DNA of 64,000 bases from Leeuwenhoekiella marinoflava DSM 3653 (GCF_900129005.1 NZ_FQUN01000016.1:62001-126000); one strand, 5' to 3'; positions 28,935 to 39,815 are shown, counted from the first letter of the stretch. Notes: generated from the letters alone by a model not told the origin. Translations and numbers: made by a program.

Positions 28935-29546
28935 ATGTCTGGGTTAATTGGAAAAAAAGTGGGAATGACCAGCATCTTTGATGAGAACGGGAAGAATATT
29001 CCTTGTACTGTGATCGAAGCAGGTCCCTGCGTTGTTACCCAAGTCAGAACCGAAGAGGTCGACGGGTATAGTGCCCTTCAATTAGGTTTCGATGACGCAA
29101 AGACTGCAAATAAAGCTGCTCAAGGTCATGCCAAGAAAGCAGGTACAGTTGCAAAGCGTAAAGTTGTCGAGTTCCAAGAATTTGAAGGTGAGTATAAATT
29201 AGGTGATGCAGTAACTGTAGAAGTCTTTAAAGAAGGTCAGTTTGTAGATGTAGCTGGTACTTCTAAAGGTAAAGGTTTTCAAGGTGTTGTAAAGCGTCAT
29301 GGATTTGGTGGTGTAGGTCAAGCTACTCACGGTCAGCATAACCGTTTAAGAGCTCCTGGTTCTATCGGTGCGGCATCTTATCCAGCTCGTGTATTTAAAG
29401 GTATGCGTATGGCTGGTCAAATGGGAAATGAGCGAGTAAAAGTTCAAAATTTAAGAGTTTTAAAGGTAGTTGCTGAAAAGAACCTACTTGTGGTGAAAGG
29501 TTGTGTGCCGGGTCACAAAAATTCTTATGTAATTATTGAAAGATAA
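28935..29546 (+). CDS. rplC: Ribosomal protein L3
   Basis: 203 residues. The start [18 protein letters not shown] and the loop [21 protein letters not shown] with its glutamine, the site methylated in some bacteria, are conserved. First gene after the attenuator-like spacer. Its TAA overlaps the rplD ATG by one base (TAATG), a sign of coupled translation. Confidence 0.97.
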   Translation: MSGLIGKKVGMTSIFDENGKNIPCTVIEAGPCVVTQVRTEEVDGYSALQLGFDDAKTANKAAQGHAKKAGTVAKRKVVEFQEFEGEYKLGDAVTVEVFKEGQFVDVAGTSKGKGFQGVVKRHGFGGVGQATHGQHNRLRAPGSIGAASYPARVFKGMRMAGQMGNERVKVQNLRVLKVVAEKNLLVVKGCVPGHKNSYVIIER

Positions 29547-30175
29547 TGAAAGTAGCAGTAGTTGATATCAAAGGAAAAGAAATAGGGAGAGAGGCAAACC
29601 TTTCTGACGCTATTTTTGCAATAGAGCCTAATGACCATGCTATTTATTTAGATGTAAAGCAGCACCTTGCTAATAAAAGACAGGGTACTCATAAGTCTAA
29701 AGAGCGTGCGGAGATCGCAGGTAGTACACGTAAGATAAAGAAGCAAAAAGGGACGGGTACAGCTCGTGCTGGTAGTATCAAGTCTGGTGTATTCAAAGGT
29801 GGTGGTAGAATGTTCGGTCCAAGACCTCGTGATTATTCATTTAAATTGAATAAAGGTCTTAAGCGTTTAGCACGCCGTTCAGCTCTTACGTTGAAAGCAA
29901 ATGACAAGGCAATTTTAGTGGTTGAGGATTTCAATTTTGATGCTCCAAAAACTAAGGATTTTGTTGACGTTGTAAAAGCCTTAGGCTTAGATAATAAAAA
30001 GTCTCTGTTTGTGTTGGGCGCTTCAAATAATAATGTATATTTGTCGTCACGCAATTTGAAGACTTCTGAGGTTGTAATGAGTTCGGAATTAAGCACTTAC
30101 AAAATTATGAATGCGAATAATGTAGTGTTTTTGGAAGGATCTCTAGAAGAAATTGAGCAAACTTTAAGTAAGTAA
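29546..30175 (+). CDS. rplD: Ribosomal protein L4
   Basis: 209 residues. The exit-tunnel loop is visible as [20 protein letters not shown] and [20 protein letters not shown] (about residues 61-110). In E. coli and relatives L4 represses the S10 operon by binding its leader; the structured spacer upstream of rplC would be the place for such control here, although no L4 site can be proven. The start is shared as TAATG with rplC. Confidence 0.97.
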   Translation: MKVAVVDIKGKEIGREANLSDAIFAIEPNDHAIYLDVKQHLANKRQGTHKSKERAEIAGSTRKIKKQKGTGTARAGSIKSGVFKGGGRMFGPRPRDYSFKLNKGLKRLARRSALTLKANDKAILVVEDFNFDAPKTKDFVDVVKALGLDNKKSLFVLGASNNNVYLSSRNLKTSEVVMSSELSTYKIMNANNVVFLEGSLEEIEQTLSK

Positions 30176-30179
30176 CAAC

Positions 30180-30470
30180 ATGAGTATTTTAATAAAACCC
30201 GTGATTACCGAAAAAGCTACAACGGATAGTGAGCTTAATAGCCGCTATACCTTTGAAGTGAATCCCGGTTCGAATAAGATCGAAATTAAAAACGCTGTAG
30301 AGGCGACTTATGGTGTTTCGGTAATTAAAGTAAGAACAATGAACGTCCGCCCGGATCGTAATACCAAATTTACAAAATCTGGTATGATCACTGGTAAAAC
30401 AAAAGGCTTTAAGAAAGCTGTTGTACAGGTGGCGGAAGGTGATGTGATTGATTTTTATAGTAACATTTAA
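30180..30470 (+). CDS. rplW: Ribosomal protein L23
   Basis: 96 residues. The start ILIKPVITEKATTDSELNSR and the C-terminal KAVVQVAEGDVIDFY are typical. L23 lies at the tunnel exit and docks trigger factor and SRP. It is 4 nt after rplD and 9 nt before rplB. Confidence 0.97.
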   Translation: MSILIKPVITEKATTDSELNSRYTFEVNPGSNKIEIKNAVEATYGVSVIKVRTMNVRPDRNTKFTKSGMITGKTKGFKKAVVQVAEGDVIDFYSNI

Positions 30471-30479
30471 GACAAACAA

Positions 30480-31304
30480 ATGTCAGTAAGAAAATTAAAA
30501 CCGATCACTCCAGGACAGCGATTTAGAGTAGTTAATGGGTTTGACGCCATTACCACTGATAAGCCGGAAAAAAGCCTATTGGCTCCGATTAAAAAGTCTG
30601 GAGGGAGAAACAGTCAAGGAAAAATGACTATGCGCTATAAAGGTGGTGGTCATAAAAAACGCTATCGCGTTATTGATTTTAAAAGAAATAAAGAAGGTGT
30701 TCCTGCAACAGTAGCGAGCATTGAGTATGATCCTAATCGTACTGCTTTTATTGCTCTTTTAAATTATCAAGACGGTGAGAAGCGTTACATTATTGCGCCA
30801 AATGGTTTGCAGGTAGATCAGAATATTGTTTCTGGTTCTGGTTCAGCTCCTGAAATAGGAAATGCGATGCCTTTGTCTGATATTCCATTAGGTACTATTA
30901 TTTCTTGTATAGAATTACGCCCAGGTCAAGGAGCTATTATGGCTCGTAGTGCTGGTGCGTTTGCGCAGTTAATGGCTCGTGACGGAAAATTTGCAACTGT
31001 CAAGTTGCCTTCAGGTGAAACAAGATTGATTCTTGCTAACTGTATGGCTACTATAGGTGCGGTTTCTAATAGTGATCATCAGCTTATCGTTTCTGGTAAA
31101 GCTGGTAGAAAACGCTGGTTAGGTAGACGTCCACGTACAAGACCTGTGGTTATGAACCCTGTCGATCACCCAATGGGTGGTGGTGAAGGTCGTGCTTCTG
31201 GAGGTCATCCACGTTCTAGAAACGGTATACCTGCTAAAGGTTATAGAACCCGTACTAAGACGAAAGCGAGTAATAAATATATTGTAGAACGTAGAAAGAA
31301 ATAA
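30480..31304 (+). CDS. rplB: Ribosomal protein L2
   Basis: 274 residues. Core protein of the peptidyl-transferase region. [19 protein letters not shown] at the start, [22 protein letters not shown], and the conserved C-terminal [14 protein letters not shown] with the functional histidine are all present. Confidence 0.98.
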   Translation: MSVRKLKPITPGQRFRVVNGFDAITTDKPEKSLLAPIKKSGGRNSQGKMTMRYKGGGHKKRYRVIDFKRNKEGVPATVASIEYDPNRTAFIALLNYQDGEKRYIIAPNGLQVDQNIVSGSGSAPEIGNAMPLSDIPLGTIISCIELRPGQGAIMARSAGAFAQLMARDGKFATVKLPSGETRLILANCMATIGAVSNSDHQLIVSGKAGRKRWLGRRPRTRPVVMNPVDHPMGGGEGRASGGHPRSRNGIPAKGYRTRTKTKASNKYIVERRKK

Positions 31305-31310
31305 TAAGAT

Positions 31311-31589
31311 ATGGCACGTTCATTAAAAAAAGGACCTTACGTTCATTATAAGTTAGAGCAAAAAGTTGCTGCTAATATAGAGGCTAATAAAAAGACAGTA
31401 ATCAAGACTTGGTCAAGAGCTTCAATGATTACTCCAGATTTCGTTGGTCAAACTATAGCTGTTCATAACGGTCGCCAGTTTGTTCCGGTTTATGTAACTG
31501 AGAATATGGTGGGTCATAAGTTAGGAGAATTTTCACCAACACGATCTTTTAGAGGTCATGTGGGGTCAAAAAATAAAGGTAAAAAATAA
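31311..31589 (+). CDS. rpsS: Ribosomal protein S19
   Basis: 92 residues, normal length. [18 protein letters not shown] at the start and [15 protein letters not shown] near the end are characteristic. It forms part of the 30S head with S13. Confidence 0.97.
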   Translation: MARSLKKGPYVHYKLEQKVAANIEANKKTVIKTWSRASMITPDFVGQTIAVHNGRQFVPVYVTENMVGHKLGEFSPTRSFRGHVGSKNKGKK

Positions 31590-31597
31590 TTGAAGCT

Positions 31598-32008
31598 ATG
31601 GGAGTTCGTAAAAAAGAAAGAGCAGAGCAGAGAAAAGAGGCTAAGAAAACTGTAGCCTTTGCAAAACTGAACAACTGCCCTACTTCTCCTCGTAAGATGC
31701 GCTTAGTTGCGGATCTTGTACGTGGTCAGAAAGTAGAAAAGGCGCTTCAAATATTGAAATTTAGTAACAAAGAGGCTTCTCGTCGCGTAGAAAAGTTGGT
31801 TCTTTCTGCCATATCAAATTGGCAAGAAAAAAACGAAGATGCAAGTATAGAAGATGCTGATTTAGTTGTTAAGGAGATACGTGTAGATGGAGGGAGTATG
31901 TTAAAAAGACTTCGTCCAGCACCACAGGGTCGCGCACACAGAATAAGAAAACGCAGCAATCACGTTACAGTTGTGCTTGGTGCTAAAGATAACACACAAA
32001 GCAAATAA
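31598..32008 (+). CDS. rplV: Ribosomal protein L22
   Basis: 136 residues, longer than the E. coli protein because of a charged N-terminal extension ([18 protein letters not shown]). [19 protein letters not shown] is the conserved core and the beta-hairpin [20 protein letters not shown] reaches into the tunnel. Confidence 0.97.
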   Translation: MGVRKKERAEQRKEAKKTVAFAKLNNCPTSPRKMRLVADLVRGQKVEKALQILKFSNKEASRRVEKLVLSAISNWQEKNEDASIEDADLVVKEIRVDGGSMLKRLRPAPQGRAHRIRKRSNHVTVVLGAKDNTQSK

Positions 32009-32011
32009 TAG

Positions 32012-32728
32012 ATGGGACAGAAGACAAATCCAATCGGGAATCGCCTGGGTATTATCAGAGGATGGGAATCTAACTGGTATGGTGGTAACGACTACGGTGA
32101 TAAACTTGCCGAAGACGATAAGATTAGAAAGTATATTCACGCTCGTTTATCTAAAGCTAGTGTGTCTAGAGTAATTATTGAGCGTACGCTTAAGCTTGTA
32201 ACCGTTACTATCACTACTGCTCGCCCTGGTATCATTATCGGGAAAGGTGGTCAAGAGGTAGACAAGTTGAAAGAGGAACTTAAACAAATTACAGATAAGG
32301 AAGTTCAGATCAATATTTTTGAGATCAAACGTCCAGAACTTGACGCATTTTTGGTTGCTTCCTCAGTGGCTCGTCAAATTGAAAACCGTATCTCGTATCG
32401 TCGTGCTACTAAGATGGCAATTGCGGCTGCAATGCGTATGAACGCAGAAGGTATTAAGATACAGATTTCAGGTCGTTTGAATGGTGCTGAAATGGCACGT
32501 TCAGAATCTTACAAAGAAGGTCGTATTCCATTATCAACATTCAGAGCTGATATAGACTATGCTTTGGTTGAAGCTCATACTACTTATGGTAGATTGGGTA
32601 TCAAAGTGTGGATTATGAAAGGTGAGGTTTACGGTAAAAGAGAATTATCTCCTTTAGTAGGTCTTGCTAAGAAGCAAGGAAAGGGCGGTCGTGGATCTGG
32701 TGCTCCAAAATCACGTCGTAGAAAGTAA
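32012..32728 (+). CDS. rpsC: Ribosomal protein S3
   Basis: 238 residues. [20 protein letters not shown] begins the protein; the KH domain motif is [16 protein letters not shown] (about residues 71-86). It forms the mRNA entry site with S4 and S5. It starts 3 nt after the rplV stop. Confidence 0.98.
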   Translation: MGQKTNPIGNRLGIIRGWESNWYGGNDYGDKLAEDDKIRKYIHARLSKASVSRVIIERTLKLVTVTITTARPGIIIGKGGQEVDKLKEELKQITDKEVQINIFEIKRPELDAFLVASSVARQIENRISYRRATKMAIAAAMRMNAEGIKIQISGRLNGAEMARSESYKEGRIPLSTFRADIDYALVEAHTTYGRLGIKVWIMKGEVYGKRELSPLVGLAKKQGKGGRGSGAPKSRRRK

Positions 32729-32747
32729 TTTTTTAAAGTAAAACAAG

Positions 32748-33170
32748 ATGTTACAGCCTAAAAAGACAAAATTCCGTAAGCAACAGAAGGGTCGTATGAA
32801 AGGTAATGCCGGAAGAGGGCATCAGCTTTCTAATGGTACTTTTGGTATCAAATCATTAGATTCTAACTTTCTTACGTCAAGACAAATAGAAGCTGCACGT
32901 ATTGCTGCCACACGTTTTATGAAGCGTGAGGGTTCATTATGGATTAGAATATTCCCTGATAAGCCTATCACTAAGAAACCTCTTGAGGTGCGTATGGGTA
33001 AAGGTAAGGGTGCTGTTGAGTATTGGGCAGCTGTCGTCAAACCTGGCAGAATGCTTTTTGAAATAGGAGGTGTTGCTGAGCCTGTAGCGCGTGAAGCGTT
33101 ACGTTTGGCTGCTCAAAAGCTTCCGGTTAGAACAAAATATGTAGTGGCTCGGGATTATCAAGCTGACTAA
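32748..33170 (+). CDS. rplP: Ribosomal protein L16
   Basis: 140 residues. [20 protein letters not shown] start and [18 protein letters not shown] are hallmarks of L16, which helps organise the A site of the 50S subunit. Confidence 0.98.
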   Translation: MLQPKKTKFRKQQKGRMKGNAGRGHQLSNGTFGIKSLDSNFLTSRQIEAARIAATRFMKREGSLWIRIFPDKPITKKPLEVRMGKGKGAVEYWAAVVKPGRMLFEIGGVAEPVAREALRLAAQKLPVRTKYVVARDYQAD

Positions 33171-33181
33171 ATTCTAGAAAA

Positions 33182-33373
33182 ATGAAACAATCAGAAGTAA
33201 AAGAACTATCTGTAGCAGAATTACAGGAAGAGTTAGTGAAAGCTAAGAGAGCTTATTCAGACTTAAAAATGGCTCACGCTATTTCTCCTTTGGAAAATCC
33301 CATTCAGCTTAGAGGTCTAAGAAGATCTGTAGCGCGTATTGCTACTGAGCTTACAAAACGAGAATTACAATAA
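33182..33373 (+). CDS. rpmC: Ribosomal protein L29
   Basis: 63 residues. [20 protein letters not shown] and [18 protein letters not shown] match L29, a tunnel-exit protein. The stop overlaps a possible rpsQ ATG as TAATG. Confidence 0.95.
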   Translation: MKQSEVKELSVAELQEELVKAKRAYSDLKMAHAISPLENPIQLRGLRRSVARIATELTKRELQ

Positions 33374-33384
33374 TGCTGCTTAAG

Positions 33385-33642
33385 ATGGAAAAAAGAAATT
33401 TAAGAAAAGAACGTATAGGTGTCGTTACCAGTAATAAAATGCAGAAATCTATTGTGGTTTCTGAGGTTAAGAAAGTAAAGCACCCTATGTATGGTAAGTT
33501 CGTTTTAAAAACGAAAAAATACGTAGCACACGACGAGCAAAATGACTGCAATATCGGAGATACAGTAAAGATCATGGAAACTAGACCTTTAAGTAAATCT
33601 AAGAGTTGGAGACTTGTAGAAATCATTGAAAGAGCTAAGTAA
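33385..33642 (+). CDS. rpsQ: Ribosomal protein S17
   Basis: 85 residues from the ATG at 33385 ([14 protein letters not shown]), the usual start in flavobacteria. An in-frame ATG at 33373, overlapping the rpmC stop as TAATG, would add MLLK and cannot be ruled out, because TAATG coupling recurs in this operon. [13 protein letters not shown] and [20 protein letters not shown] are the conserved OB-fold elements. Confidence 0.95.
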   Translation: MEKRNLRKERIGVVTSNKMQKSIVVSEVKKVKHPMYGKFVLKTKKYVAHDEQNDCNIGDTVKIMETRPLSKSKSWRLVEIIERAK

Positions 33643-33644
33643 TT

Positions 33645-34013
33645 ATGTTACAACAAGAATCAAGATTAAGAGTAGCTGACAACACCGGGGCAAAAGAAGT
33701 TTTGACTATTCGTGTGTTGGGCGGTACAAAAAGAAGGTATGCTTCTGTAGGTGATAAGATTGTTGTTTCTGTTAAAGATGCAACTCCAAACGGCCAAGTT
33801 AAAAAAGGTGCTGTTTCTACTGCAGTTGTTGTGCGTACACGTAAAGAAGTACGTCGTCCTGATGGATCTTATATCCGTTTTGATGATAATGCTTGTGTAC
33901 TTTTAAATGCTCAGGGAGAGATGCGCGGTACTCGTGTGTTTGGTCCTGTTGCAAGAGAGCTTCGTGAGAAACAATTCATGAAGATTGTATCATTAGCACC
34001 AGAGGTGCTTTAA
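33645..34013 (+). CDS. rplN: Ribosomal protein L14
   Basis: 122 residues, standard length. [20 protein letters not shown] and [20 protein letters not shown] are diagnostic. It starts 2 nt after rpsQ and begins the spc gene set. Confidence 0.98.
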   Translation: MLQQESRLRVADNTGAKEVLTIRVLGGTKRRYASVGDKIVVSVKDATPNGQVKKGAVSTAVVVRTRKEVRRPDGSYIRFDDNACVLLNAQGEMRGTRVFGPVARELREKQFMKIVSLAPEVL

Positions 34014-34025
34014 TACAGTATTAAG

Positions 34026-34337
34026 ATGACAAAGCTTAAAATAAAAGTTGGAGATACCGTTCGTGTTACTGCAGGTGATCATAAAGGTCAAGAAGGTAAG
34101 GTGAAACGTGTTTTTAAAGATAAGAACAAAGCGATCGTTGAAGGGATTAATTTAGTGTCTAAACATGAGAAGCCAAGTGCTTCTAATCCTCAAGGTGGTA
34201 TCGCGAAGAAAGAAGCTGCTTTACATATTTCTAACCTGTCATTAGTTGATGGTAATGGTGATGCTACTCGTGTAGGTTACCGTGTAGAAGGAGATAAGAA
34301 AGTGCGTTTTTCTAAAAAATCAAATGAAGTAATTTAG
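34026..34337 (+). CDS. rplX: Ribosomal protein L24
   Basis: 103 residues. The KOW motif is [20 protein letters not shown] near the N-terminus, followed by [13 protein letters not shown]. It initiates 50S assembly. Confidence 0.97.
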   Translation: MTKLKIKVGDTVRVTAGDHKGQEGKVKRVFKDKNKAIVEGINLVSKHEKPSASNPQGGIAKKEAALHISNLSLVDGNGDATRVGYRVEGDKKVRFSKKSNEVI

Positions 34338-34339
34338 TT

Positions 34340-34891
34340 ATGGCTTACATTTCAAGACTAAAGACAGAATATAAAGAGCGTGTAATCGCGGCTCTTACTG
34401 AAGAATTTGGGTATAAGAATGTTATGCAAGTGCCTAAATTAAAAAAGATTGTAATCTCTAGAGGTGTTGGTGCCGCTGTGGCTGACAAAAAGTTGATAGA
34501 TTATTCTGTAGAAGAATTAACCACTATTGCAGGTCAACGCGCAATCGCTACAATGTCTAAAAAGGATGTTGCTGCTTTTAAACTTAGAAAAGGTATGCCG
34601 ATTGGAGCTAAGGTTACATTGCGCGGCGAGCGTATGTATGAGTTCTTAGATCGTTTGATCACTTCTGCATTACCTCGAGTAAGGGATTTTAACGGGATCA
34701 ATGCTACAGGATTTGATGGTCGCGGTAACTATAGTTTAGGTATCGAAGAGCAAATAATATTTCCTGAAATAGATATTGATAAAGTGCGTAAAATTGAAGG
34801 TATGAATGTTACCTTTGAAACTTCTGCGGAAACCGATAAAGAAGCGAAAGCATTATTAACTCAATTGGGGCTACCCTTTAAAAAGAAGTAA
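34340..34891 (+). CDS. rplE: Ribosomal protein L5
   Basis: 183 residues. The conserved core reads [34 protein letters not shown] and [18 protein letters not shown]. It binds 5S rRNA. In E. coli the S8 repression site lies at the start of this gene; here no such hairpin is seen at 34340, while one is present just before rpsH. Confidence 0.97.
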   Translation: MAYISRLKTEYKERVIAALTEEFGYKNVMQVPKLKKIVISRGVGAAVADKKLIDYSVEELTTIAGQRAIATMSKKDVAAFKLRKGMPIGAKVTLRGERMYEFLDRLITSALPRVRDFNGINATGFDGRGNYSLGIEEQIIFPEIDIDKVRKIEGMNVTFETSAETDKEAKALLTQLGLPFKKK

Positions 34892-34893
34892 TT

Positions 34894-35163
34894 ATGGCAA
34901 AAGAATCAATGAAAGCTCGCGAAAGAAAACGTGAGAAGCTCGCAGCCAAATATGCTGAAAAAAGAAAAGCCTTAAAAGAGGCTGGTGATTATGAAGCATT
35001 ACAAAAGCTGCCTAAAAACGCATCTCCTGTGCGTCAACATAATCGTTGTAAGTTAACAGGACGTCCTAAGGGGTATATGAGAACTTTTGGTGTTTCACGT
35101 GTTATGTTTCGTGAGATGGCTAATCAAGGTCTTATACCAGGTGTTAAAAAGGCAAGCTGGTAA
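34894..35163 (+). CDS. rpsN: Ribosomal protein S14, zinc-free type
   Basis: 89 residues, the long form. It lacks the CxxC-CxxC zinc ribbon (only one Cys, in [17 protein letters not shown]), so it belongs to the zinc-independent group. It is followed by a 74-nt gap with a strong hairpin before rpsH. Confidence 0.96.
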   Translation: MAKESMKARERKREKLAAKYAEKRKALKEAGDYEALQKLPKNASPVRQHNRCKLTGRPKGYMRTFGVSRVMFREMANQGLIPGVKKASW

Positions 35164-35175
35164 ACTAAGAATAAA

Positions 35176-35219
35176 TTGGTTTTAGGTTCGTTATTGAATA
35201 GTTCGATAAGGAAAACCAA
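35176..35219 (+). promoter_or_regulatory. Stem-loop upstream of rpsH, candidate S8 autoregulatory site
   Basis: Outer stem TTGGTTTT (35176-35183) with AAAACCAA (35212-35219), asymmetric internal loop (AGGTTCG opposite GG), inner stem TTATTGAA (35191-35198) with TTCGATAA (35202-35209), and a 3-nt apical loop. It lies 18 nt before the rpsH ATG in one of the few wide gaps of the operon. S8 is known in E. coli to repress the spc operon by binding an mRNA copy of its rRNA site with an internal loop; the link is by analogy only. Confidence 0.55.
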
Positions 35220-35237
35220 GACCGCAATCTAATATAA

Positions 35238-35636
35238 ATGTATACAGATACTATTGCAGATTTTCTAACTAGGATTAGAAACGCAGCGGCAGCAAACCAC
35301 AGAGTTGTGGAAATACCTGCTTCGAACTTGAAGAAAGAGATAACTAAGATCTTATTTGATCAAGGTTACATTTTGAGTTACAAATTTGAAGACAAGACGG
35401 CTCAAGGCACAATTAAAATTGCTTTGAAGTATGATAAAGAGACTAAAGAGTCTGTTATCAAAAATATCCAGAGAATCAGTAAGCCTGGTTTACGTAAATA
35501 TTCATCTTCTAAAGATGTACCGCGTATTCTTAATGGTTTAGGGATTTCTATTGTTTCTACTTCAAAAGGAGTAATGACAGGAAAGCAAGCTCAAAGTGAA
35601 AATGTTGGAGGCGAAGTACTTTGCTACGTATATTAA
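35238..35636 (+). CDS. rpsH: Ribosomal protein S8
   Basis: 132 residues. TDTIADFLTRIRNAAAANHR and the C-terminal GISIVSTSKGVMTGKQA and GGEVLCYVY are diagnostic of S8, a primary 16S rRNA binder and the known autoregulator of the spc operon in E. coli. A two-stem hairpin precedes the gene. Confidence 0.98.
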   Translation: MYTDTIADFLTRIRNAAAANHRVVEIPASNLKKEITKILFDQGYILSYKFEDKTAQGTIKIALKYDKETKESVIKNIQRISKPGLRKYSSSKDVPRILNGLGISIVSTSKGVMTGKQAQSENVGGEVLCYVY

Positions 35637-35656
35637 TCAGTTAAAAGAACAGAGCA

Positions 35657-36199
35657 ATGTCAAGAATAGGAAAAAACCCAATTACAATACCTGCTGGTGT
35701 TACTGTTGAAGTAGCTGAAGGTATGATTACTGTAAAAGGAAAGTTAGGAGAGCTTAAGCAAGAGTATTCTAACATAGATATTAAGATTGAAGAAGGTGTT
35801 ATTACATTAGAACGTTCTTCTGAGAAAAAGGATGATAAAGCTAAGCATGGTCTTTACCGTGCTCTTATAGCTAATATGATTGAAGGTGTTGCTAATGGTT
35901 ACACTAAATCTCTAGAGTTAGTAGGTGTAGGTTACAGAGCCAGCAATCAAGGTCAGAAATTAGATATGGCTCTTGGATTCTCTCACAATATAGTGTTAGA
36001 AGTTGCTCCTGAAGTTGTTGTTGAAACAATAACTGAAAAAGGTAAAAACCCAATAGTTAAATTAACATCTTACGACAAACAATTAGTTGGTCAGGTTGCT
36101 GCTAAGATTAGAGGCTTCCGTAAGCCAGAGCCTTACAAAGGAAAAGGTATCAAGTTTGTAGGAGAACAAATCAGAAGAAAAGCAGGTAAATCTGCATAA
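35657..36199 (+). CDS. rplF: Ribosomal protein L6
   Basis: 180 residues. [18 protein letters not shown] at the start, [16 protein letters not shown], and [18 protein letters not shown] near the end are conserved. Located near the factor-binding site of the 50S. Confidence 0.98.
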   Translation: MSRIGKNPITIPAGVTVEVAEGMITVKGKLGELKQEYSNIDIKIEEGVITLERSSEKKDDKAKHGLYRALIANMIEGVANGYTKSLELVGVGYRASNQGQKLDMALGFSHNIVLEVAPEVVVETITEKGKNPIVKLTSYDKQLVGQVAAKIRGFRKPEPYKGKGIKFVGEQIRRKAGKSA

Positions 36200-36210
36200 T
36201 ATATAGCGAT

Positions 36211-36564
36211 ATGGCATTTTCAAAATACACAAGAAGAAATAAGATACGTCGCAGAATTCGTAAGTCACTTACTGGTACTGCAGTGCGTCCAAGACTTTCT
36301 GTATATAGAAGTAATAAAGAGATTTACGCGCAGATTATAGATGATACTACTGGTAAAACATTAAGTGCTGCGTCTTCAAGAGATAAAGACTTTTCTGCAG
36401 AAGGGAATAAGGCTGATGTTGCTAAGCTGGTAGGTAAGGCAATTGCAGAGAAAGCTAAAGAAGCTGGTATAGAAGCTGTAGCTTTTGATAGAGGTGGTTA
36501 TTTATACCACGGTAGAGTAAAACAATTAGCAGAAGGAGCCCGAGAAGGCGGATTAAAATTCTAA
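36211..36564 (+). CDS. rplR: Ribosomal protein L18
   Basis: 117 residues. [20 protein letters not shown] and [20 protein letters not shown] are typical. It binds 5S rRNA with L5. Confidence 0.97.
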   Translation: MAFSKYTRRNKIRRRIRKSLTGTAVRPRLSVYRSNKEIYAQIIDDTTGKTLSAASSRDKDFSAEGNKADVAKLVGKAIAEKAKEAGIEAVAFDRGGYLYHGRVKQLAEGAREGGLKF

Positions 36565-36570
36565 GAAGTT

Positions 36571-37095
36571 ATGTATCAAAAATATAAAAACGTAGAGTTA
36601 GTTAAACCAAGTGGATTAGATCTTAAGGATCGTTTAGTTGGTGTTCAACGTGTTACTAAGGTGACAAAGGGTGGTAGAGCATTTGGTTTTTCTGCTATTG
36701 TTGTTGTAGGTGACGAGAGTGGTGTTGTAGGTCAGGGTCTTGGTAAGTCTAAAGATGTTGCTAGTGCAATTGCTAAAGCAGTTGAAGACGCAAAGAAAAA
36801 TTTAGTACGTATCCCTCTTAATAAAAGTACGATTCCTCATGAGCAAAAAGGTAAATATGGAGGAGCACGCGTTCTGCTTATGCCAGCTGCTCCTGGTACC
36901 GGTGTGATTGCTGGTGGTGCAATACGTTCGGTTCTTGAATCGGTAGGCATTCATGATGTACTTTCAAAAAATCAAGGATCTTCAAACCCACATAATGTGG
37001 TAAAAGCTACCTTTGACGCTTTGTTGCAATTACGTAGTGCGGAAACTGTAGCTAAACAAAGAGGGATTTCTCTTGAAAAAGTTTTTAAAGGATAA
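36571..37095 (+). CDS. rpsE: Ribosomal protein S5
   Basis: 174 residues. [20 protein letters not shown] (dsRNA-binding domain) and [20 protein letters not shown] are conserved S5 features. It starts 6 nt after rplR. Confidence 0.98.
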   Translation: MYQKYKNVELVKPSGLDLKDRLVGVQRVTKVTKGGRAFGFSAIVVVGDESGVVGQGLGKSKDVASAIAKAVEDAKKNLVRIPLNKSTIPHEQKGKYGGARVLLMPAAPGTGVIAGGAIRSVLESVGIHDVLSKNQGSSNPHNVVKATFDALLQLRSAETVAKQRGISLEKVFKG

Positions 37096-37106
37096 TTTTT
37101 AAGGCA

Positions 37107-37286
37107 ATGGCAAAAATTAAAGTAACTAAGGTAAAGAGTGCGATTAACCGTACTCAGAACCAGAAGAGAACTCTAGAGGCTTTAGGTCTTAGAAAAATGG
37201 GTCAAGTTGTTGAGCATGAAAATACTCCTAACATCTTGGGAATGATTAATAAAGTAAATCATTTAGTTTCTGTAGAAGAAGCTTAA
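37107..37286 (+). CDS. rpmD: Ribosomal protein L30
   Basis: 59 residues (MAKIKVTKVKSAINRT ... SVEEA), shorter than usual gene-finding limits. KVTKVKSAINRTQNQKRTLE and ALGLRKMGQVVEHENTPNI are typical of L30. It lies 11 nt after rpsE and 12 nt before rplO, in the canonical order rpsE-rpmD-rplO. Confidence 0.97.
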   Translation: MAKIKVTKVKSAINRTQNQKRTLEALGLRKMGQVVEHENTPNILGMINKVNHLVSVEEA

Positions 37287-37298
37287 ACATAAATAGAA

Positions 37299-37751
37299 AT
37301 GGGTTTAAACAATCTAAAACCGGCAGCAGGCTCGGTAAAAAAGAACGACAGCAGGCGAGGTCGTGGTGAAGCTACAGGAAATGGTGGAACTGCTGGCCGT
37401 GGGCACAAAGGTGCGAAGTCAAGATCAGGATATTCTAAAAAAGTAGGTTTTGAAGGTGGGCAAATGCCACTTCAAAGACGTGTTCCTAAATTTGGTTTTA
37501 CAAACATCAACCGTAAGGAATTTGCAGGAGTAAATCTTGATACACTACAAGAGTATGTTGATGCTGGTAGAATCAAAGATGAAGTTACCATTGATGTTTT
37601 AGTAGAAAACAGACTTGCCGGGAAAAATGATCTTGTAAAGATCTTAGGTCGTGGGGAGTTAAAAGCTAAATTGAAGATTACAGTTCATAAATTTACAGCC
37701 TCAGCACAAAAAGCTATAGAAGCGGCAGGCGGAGAAGCAGTAACTTTATAA
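37299..37751 (+). CDS. rplO: Ribosomal protein L15
   Basis: 150 residues. [36 protein letters not shown] and [17 protein letters not shown] are conserved. It stands immediately before secY as in most bacteria. Confidence 0.98.
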   Translation: MGLNNLKPAAGSVKKNDSRRGRGEATGNGGTAGRGHKGAKSRSGYSKKVGFEGGQMPLQRRVPKFGFTNINRKEFAGVNLDTLQEYVDAGRIKDEVTIDVLVENRLAGKNDLVKILGRGELKAKLKITVHKFTASAQKAIEAAGGEAVTL

Positions 37752-37761
37752 CACAATCAGC

Positions 37762-39099
37762 ATGAAGGCTATAGAAACGATTAAAAATATTTGGAAGATT
37801 GAAGAGTTGAAGAATCGTATTCTTTTAACCCTAGGTTTGCTTTTGGTATACCGTTTTGGGGCTCAAATCGTACTTCCGGGTATTGATGCATCTCAGTTAG
37901 CCAATTTGTCTGCTCAAACAGACGGTGGATTACTTGGATTATTAAACGCATTTACAGGAGGCGCATTTTCTAATGCCTCTGTATTTGCATTAGGTATTAT
38001 GCCTTATATATCTGCATCTATTGTGGTGCAGCTTATGGGTATAGCAGTGCCTTACTTGCAGAAACTTCAAAAGGAAGGTGAAAGTGGTCGTCGTAAAATT
38101 AACCAGATTACACGTTGGTTGACTATTGCAATTACACTTATACAAGGTCCTGGTTATATTACAAATCTTTTCAATATTCTTCCTCCGGAAGCATTTGTTA
38201 TGGGTAGTAATGTAACATTTATAGTTTCTTCGGTTATTATTCTAGCTACAGGTTGTATTTTTGCAATGTGGTTAGGAGAAAAGATCACAGATAAAGGTAT
38301 AGGTAATGGTATCTCACTATTAATTATGGTGGGTATTATCGCGCGTTTACCTCAGTCTTTTCTTCAGGAATGGGTTTCAAGAGTTTCAGAATCTAATGGA
38401 GGATTAATTATGATCCTCATAGAATTAGTTATTTGGTTTGTAATCATTTTACTTTCTGTTCTTCTTGTTATGGCTGTTCGTCAAATACCTGTGCAATATG
38501 CTCGTAGAACTGCCAGCGGTAGTTACGAGCGTAATGTTTTTGGTAGTCGTCAGTACATTCCTTTGAAATTGAATGCTTCAGGAGTAATGCCAATCATATT
38601 TGCGCAAGCAATTATGTTTATTCCTGGTGCAGTTATTGGACTTTCAGAATCTCCAATGGCTCAGAGTATAGCATCTCAGTTTACTAACATTTTTGGATTT
38701 TGGTACAACTTAGTATTTGGTTTGTTAATAATCATTTTCACGTATTTCTATACGGCGATTACAGTGCCAACTAATAAAATGGCTGATGATCTTAAGAGAA
38801 GTGGAGGTTTTATCGCGGGTATTAGACCAGGTACTGAAACTTCTGAGTATTTAGATCGAATTATGTCTCAGATTACACTGCCAGGTTCTGTATTTTTAGC
38901 ACTTATCGCTATCTTCCCAGCAATCGCAGTTAGTGTTTTAGGGATGCAACAAGGATGGGCTTTGTTTTACGGTGGAACGTCATTGCTTATCTTAGTAGGT
39001 GTAGCTATCGATACTATGCAACAAGTAAATTCATATTTGTTGAATAGACATTATGATGGCTTAATGAAAACTGGTAAAAACAGAAAAGCAGTAGCATAA
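37762..39099 (+). CDS. secY: Preprotein translocase subunit SecY
   Basis: 445 residues with ten predicted membrane segments. The plug region ([20 protein letters not shown]) follows TM1, [18 protein letters not shown] is TM2, and the cytoplasmic loops that contact SecA and the ribosome ([40 protein letters not shown]) are intact. It forms the central channel for protein export. The TAA overlaps the infA ATG by one base. Confidence 0.98.
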   Translation: MKAIETIKNIWKIEELKNRILLTLGLLLVYRFGAQIVLPGIDASQLANLSAQTDGGLLGLLNAFTGGAFSNASVFALGIMPYISASIVVQLMGIAVPYLQKLQKEGESGRRKINQITRWLTIAITLIQGPGYITNLFNILPPEAFVMGSNVTFIVSSVIILATGCIFAMWLGEKITDKGIGNGISLLIMVGIIARLPQSFLQEWVSRVSESNGGLIMILIELVIWFVIILLSVLLVMAVRQIPVQYARRTASGSYERNVFGSRQYIPLKLNASGVMPIIFAQAIMFIPGAVIGLSESPMAQSIASQFTNIFGFWYNLVFGLLIIIFTYFYTAITVPTNKMADDLKRSGGFIAGIRPGTETSEYLDRIMSQITLPGSVFLALIAIFPAIAVSVLGMQQGWALFYGGTSLLILVGVAIDTMQQVNSYLLNRHYDGLMKTGKNRKAVA

Positions 39100-39314
39100 T
39101 GGCAAAACAACAAGCAATAGAACAAGACGGTTCAATTATTGAAGCATTGTCTAACGCAATGTTTCGCGTTGAGCTAGAAAATGGTCACATCGTGACTGCG
39201 CATATCTCAGGTAAGATGCGCATGCATTATATAAAATTACTTCCTGGGGATAAAGTAAAACTTGAAATGAGCCCATACGATTTATCTAAGGCTCGTATAA
39301 CTTATAGATACTAG
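39099..39314 (+). CDS. infA: Translation initiation factor IF-1
   Basis: 71 residues, OB fold. [20 protein letters not shown] and [20 protein letters not shown] are diagnostic. Translation is likely coupled to secY through TAATG. Confidence 0.98.
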   Translation: MAKQQAIEQDGSIIEALSNAMFRVELENGHIVTAHISGKMRMHYIKLLPGDKVKLEMSPYDLSKARITYRY

Positions 39315-39318
39315 TAAG

Positions 39319-39435
39319 ATGAAAGTAAGAGCATCAGTAAAGAAAAGAAGTGCGGATTGCAAAATCGTGCGTCGCAAAGGAAGATTATACGTTATTAATA
39401 AAAAGAACCCTAAGTTCAAACAAAGACAAGGTTAA
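39319..39435 (+). CDS. rpmJ: Ribosomal protein L36, zinc-free type
   Basis: 38 residues ([20 protein letters not shown] ... KFKQRQG), too short for routine ORF calling. Only one of the four zinc ligands of the C+ form remains (Cys14); the others are replaced by S, N and F. It lies 4 nt after infA and 5 nt before rpsM, the canonical place. Confidence 0.96.
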   Translation: MKVRASVKKRSADCKIVRRKGRLYVINKKNPKFKQRQG

Positions 39436-39440
39436 GGATT

Positions 39441-39815
39441 ATGGCTAGAATTGCAGGGGTAGATATCCCAAAACAAAAAAGAGGTGTAATCGCTTTGACG
39501 TACATCTTTGGAATCGGAAAAAGTAGAGCTGAAAAAATATTAGCTCAAGCTGACGTTGATGAGAATTTAAAAGTAAACGAGTGGGATGATGATCAGATTG
39601 GTCGTATTCGTGAAGCTGTAGGTACTTATAAGATTGAGGGTGAACTTAGAAGTGAAGTTTCTATGAGTATCAAACGTCTTATGGATATAGGTTGTTACCG
39701 TGGAATCAGACACCGTTCTGGTTTACCATTACGTGGGCAACGTACTAAGAATAACTCAAGAACCCGTAAAGGGAAGCGTAAAACGGTTGCTAACAAGAAA
39801 AAGGCAACTAAATAA
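39441..39815 (+). CDS. rpsM: Ribosomal protein S13
   Basis: 124 residues. [20 protein letters not shown] and [20 protein letters not shown] are conserved. First gene of the alpha set. Unlike in E. coli, there is no spacer before it that could hold an S4 leader; only 5 nt separate it from rpmJ. Confidence 0.98.
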   Translation: MARIAGVDIPKQKRGVIALTYIFGIGKSRAEKILAQADVDENLKVNEWDDDQIGRIREAVGTYKIEGELRSEVSMSIKRLMDIGCYRGIRHRSGLPLRGQRTKNNSRTRKGKRKTVANKKKATK

